From the NCBI GenBank assembly GCA_963762545.1, contig CAVXLC010000001.1:744001-808000 (forward strand): a stretch of 64,000 bases of DNA, written 5' to 3'. Positions 63,344-64,000 of the stretch are shown piece by piece. The stretch is from JABFSM01 sp963762545. GTDB lineage: Bacteria > Gemmatimonadota > Gemmatimonadetes > Gemmatimonadales > GWC2-71-9. Within the stretch, counting starts at the first letter, position 1, and the number at the start of each line of letters is the position of its first letter. A program made the position numbers and the translations under genes. The notes below the pieces were generated by a model. The model saw nothing but the letters and a program-made list of their open reading frames with translations. It searched no databases and was not told the DNA's origin.

Positions 63344-64000
63344 CCGCACCGCTCCCCGGCCGGGAAGGCCAGACCTTCGGTGGTCCGTCCCTGATCGCCC
63401 GCTTTGCGAGCTTCGTCAAGCTCCCCCATACCCTCTTCGCCCTCCCCTTCGCGCTGCTCGGCCTGCTGGCCGCGTCCCTGCGGGCCCCGGTCACCTGGCA
63501 ACAGGTGGTCATCGTCGTGCTCGCCTTTTCGGCCGCGCGCTGGGTCGCGATGGGGTTCAACCGGATCGCGGACCGAGCCTGGGACGCCAGGAACCCGAGG
63601 ACCGCCAATCGCGAGCTGCCCCGGGGAACCCTGACCCTGGTGCAGGCCTGGATCTCGGTGACGGTCGCCGGCGGCGTATTCATCTTCTGCGCCTGGCGCC
63701 TCAACCCGCTCTGTTTCGCGCTCAGTCCCTTCGCCCTGGGCTGGGTGATGGCCTACAGCCTCTCCAAGCGGTTCACCTGGTGGCCGCACCTCTGGCTCGG
63801 CCTCTCGCTCGCCATCGCGCCGGCGGGAGGGTATCTCGCGGTCACCGGACAATGGAGCGACCCGGCGTGGCTCCTGCCCGTCATCGCGCTGGGCGTGGCC
63901 ACCTGGGTCGCGGGGTTCGACATCTTCTACGCGCTGCCGGACGAGCATTTCGACCGCGCGGAAGGGCTGAAGAGCGCCGTGGTGCGACTGGGGCGGCGGC
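63340..64000 (+). CDS. UbiA family prenyltransferase (partial)
   Basis: The first 220 residues of a membrane prenyltransferase, cut by the window edge. The two polyprenyl-diphosphate motifs are GFNRIADRAWDARNPRTANR and DIFYALPDEHFDRAEGLKS. At least six helices are visible. It would attach the isoprenoid tail to a naphthalene or benzoate ring in menaquinone synthesis. The ATG at 63340 overlaps the ubiD stop. Confidence 0.93.
   Translation, partial: MTAPLPGREGQTFGGPSLIARFASFVKLPHTLFALPFALLGLLAASLRAPVTWQQVVIVVLAFSAARWVAMGFNRIADRAWDARNPRTANRELPRGTLTLVQAWISVTVAGGVFIFCAWRLNPLCFALSPFALGWVMAYSLSKRFTWWPHLWLGLSLAIAPAGGYLAVTGQWSDPAWLLPVIALGVATWVAGFDIFYALPDEHFDRAEGLKSAVVRLGRR

Overview
The window is a strongly GC-rich, densely packed bacterial chromosome segment with no rRNA, tRNA, insertion sequence, prophage or CRISPR array that I could recognise. 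Lipoprotein signals, outer-membrane-type beta-barrels, menaquinone genes and very large multiheme c-type cytochromes point to a free-living diderm. Many short signal-peptide proteins ending in AQ, together with ECF sigma factors, CHAT and CPBP proteins, resemble what is seen in Gemmatimonadota. That assignment is an inference; no phylogenetic marker was tested.

Layout. 1-7.4 kb: carbon-starvation permease CstA (cut by the window edge), an SDR reductase, an NAD-type isocitrate/isopropylmalate dehydrogenase, a DUF4139 protein, a metallophosphoesterase and a SprT-like protease. 7.4-14.8 kb: a MarR regulator with a perfect palindrome at its promoter, then a run for acyl-CoA oxidation and electron transfer (glutaryl-CoA-type dehydrogenase, EtfB, EtfA, a lipid-kinase-like protein, ETF-quinone oxidoreductase) ending in a diguanylate cyclase. 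14.8-22.5 kb: secreted or membrane proteins (serpin lipoprotein, two DUF6174 lipoproteins, two CPBP proteases, an amidohydrolase) and a divergent M28 carboxypeptidase.

22.6-32.7 kb: an ECF sigma factor, a membrane-anchored putative anti-sigma protein, a convergent TPR-CHAT protease-like protein, two lipoproteins, a small YHS-domain protein, YjbQ, TerC and a TerB-like protein. Five otherwise well-conserved genes between 20.4 and 32.7 kb each carry a single-base frameshift, so local sequence quality is in doubt. 32.7-38.6 kb: molybdenum-cofactor and formate-dehydrogenase maturation genes (moeA, mobB, mobA, fdhD), a QueD-like protein, a barrel protein and phosphoglycerate mutase. 38.6-47.5 kb: an SH3-like secreted protein behind a near-consensus promoter, IMP dehydrogenase, two divergent APC permeases, an NrnA-like DHH phosphoesterase, and an Nfu/Mrp Fe-S pair.

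47.5-57.7 kb is the most unusual part. It encodes a c-type cytochrome with 40 CxxCH haem motifs, ten of its segments being exact 219-nt units. Coupled to it is a porin-like barrel, then a zinc-ribbon/TPR-like protein, an oppositely oriented 23-haem cytochrome coupled to a b-type membrane cytochrome, and a divergent ferredoxin-flavoprotein oxidoreductase. Together they look like a conduit moving electrons from the cytoplasm or quinone pool across the outer membrane. 57.7-64 kb holds an ECF sigma/zinc anti-sigma operon with two surface or polymer-type proteins, and a ubiE-ubiD-ubiA run for menaquinone synthesis that leaves the window.
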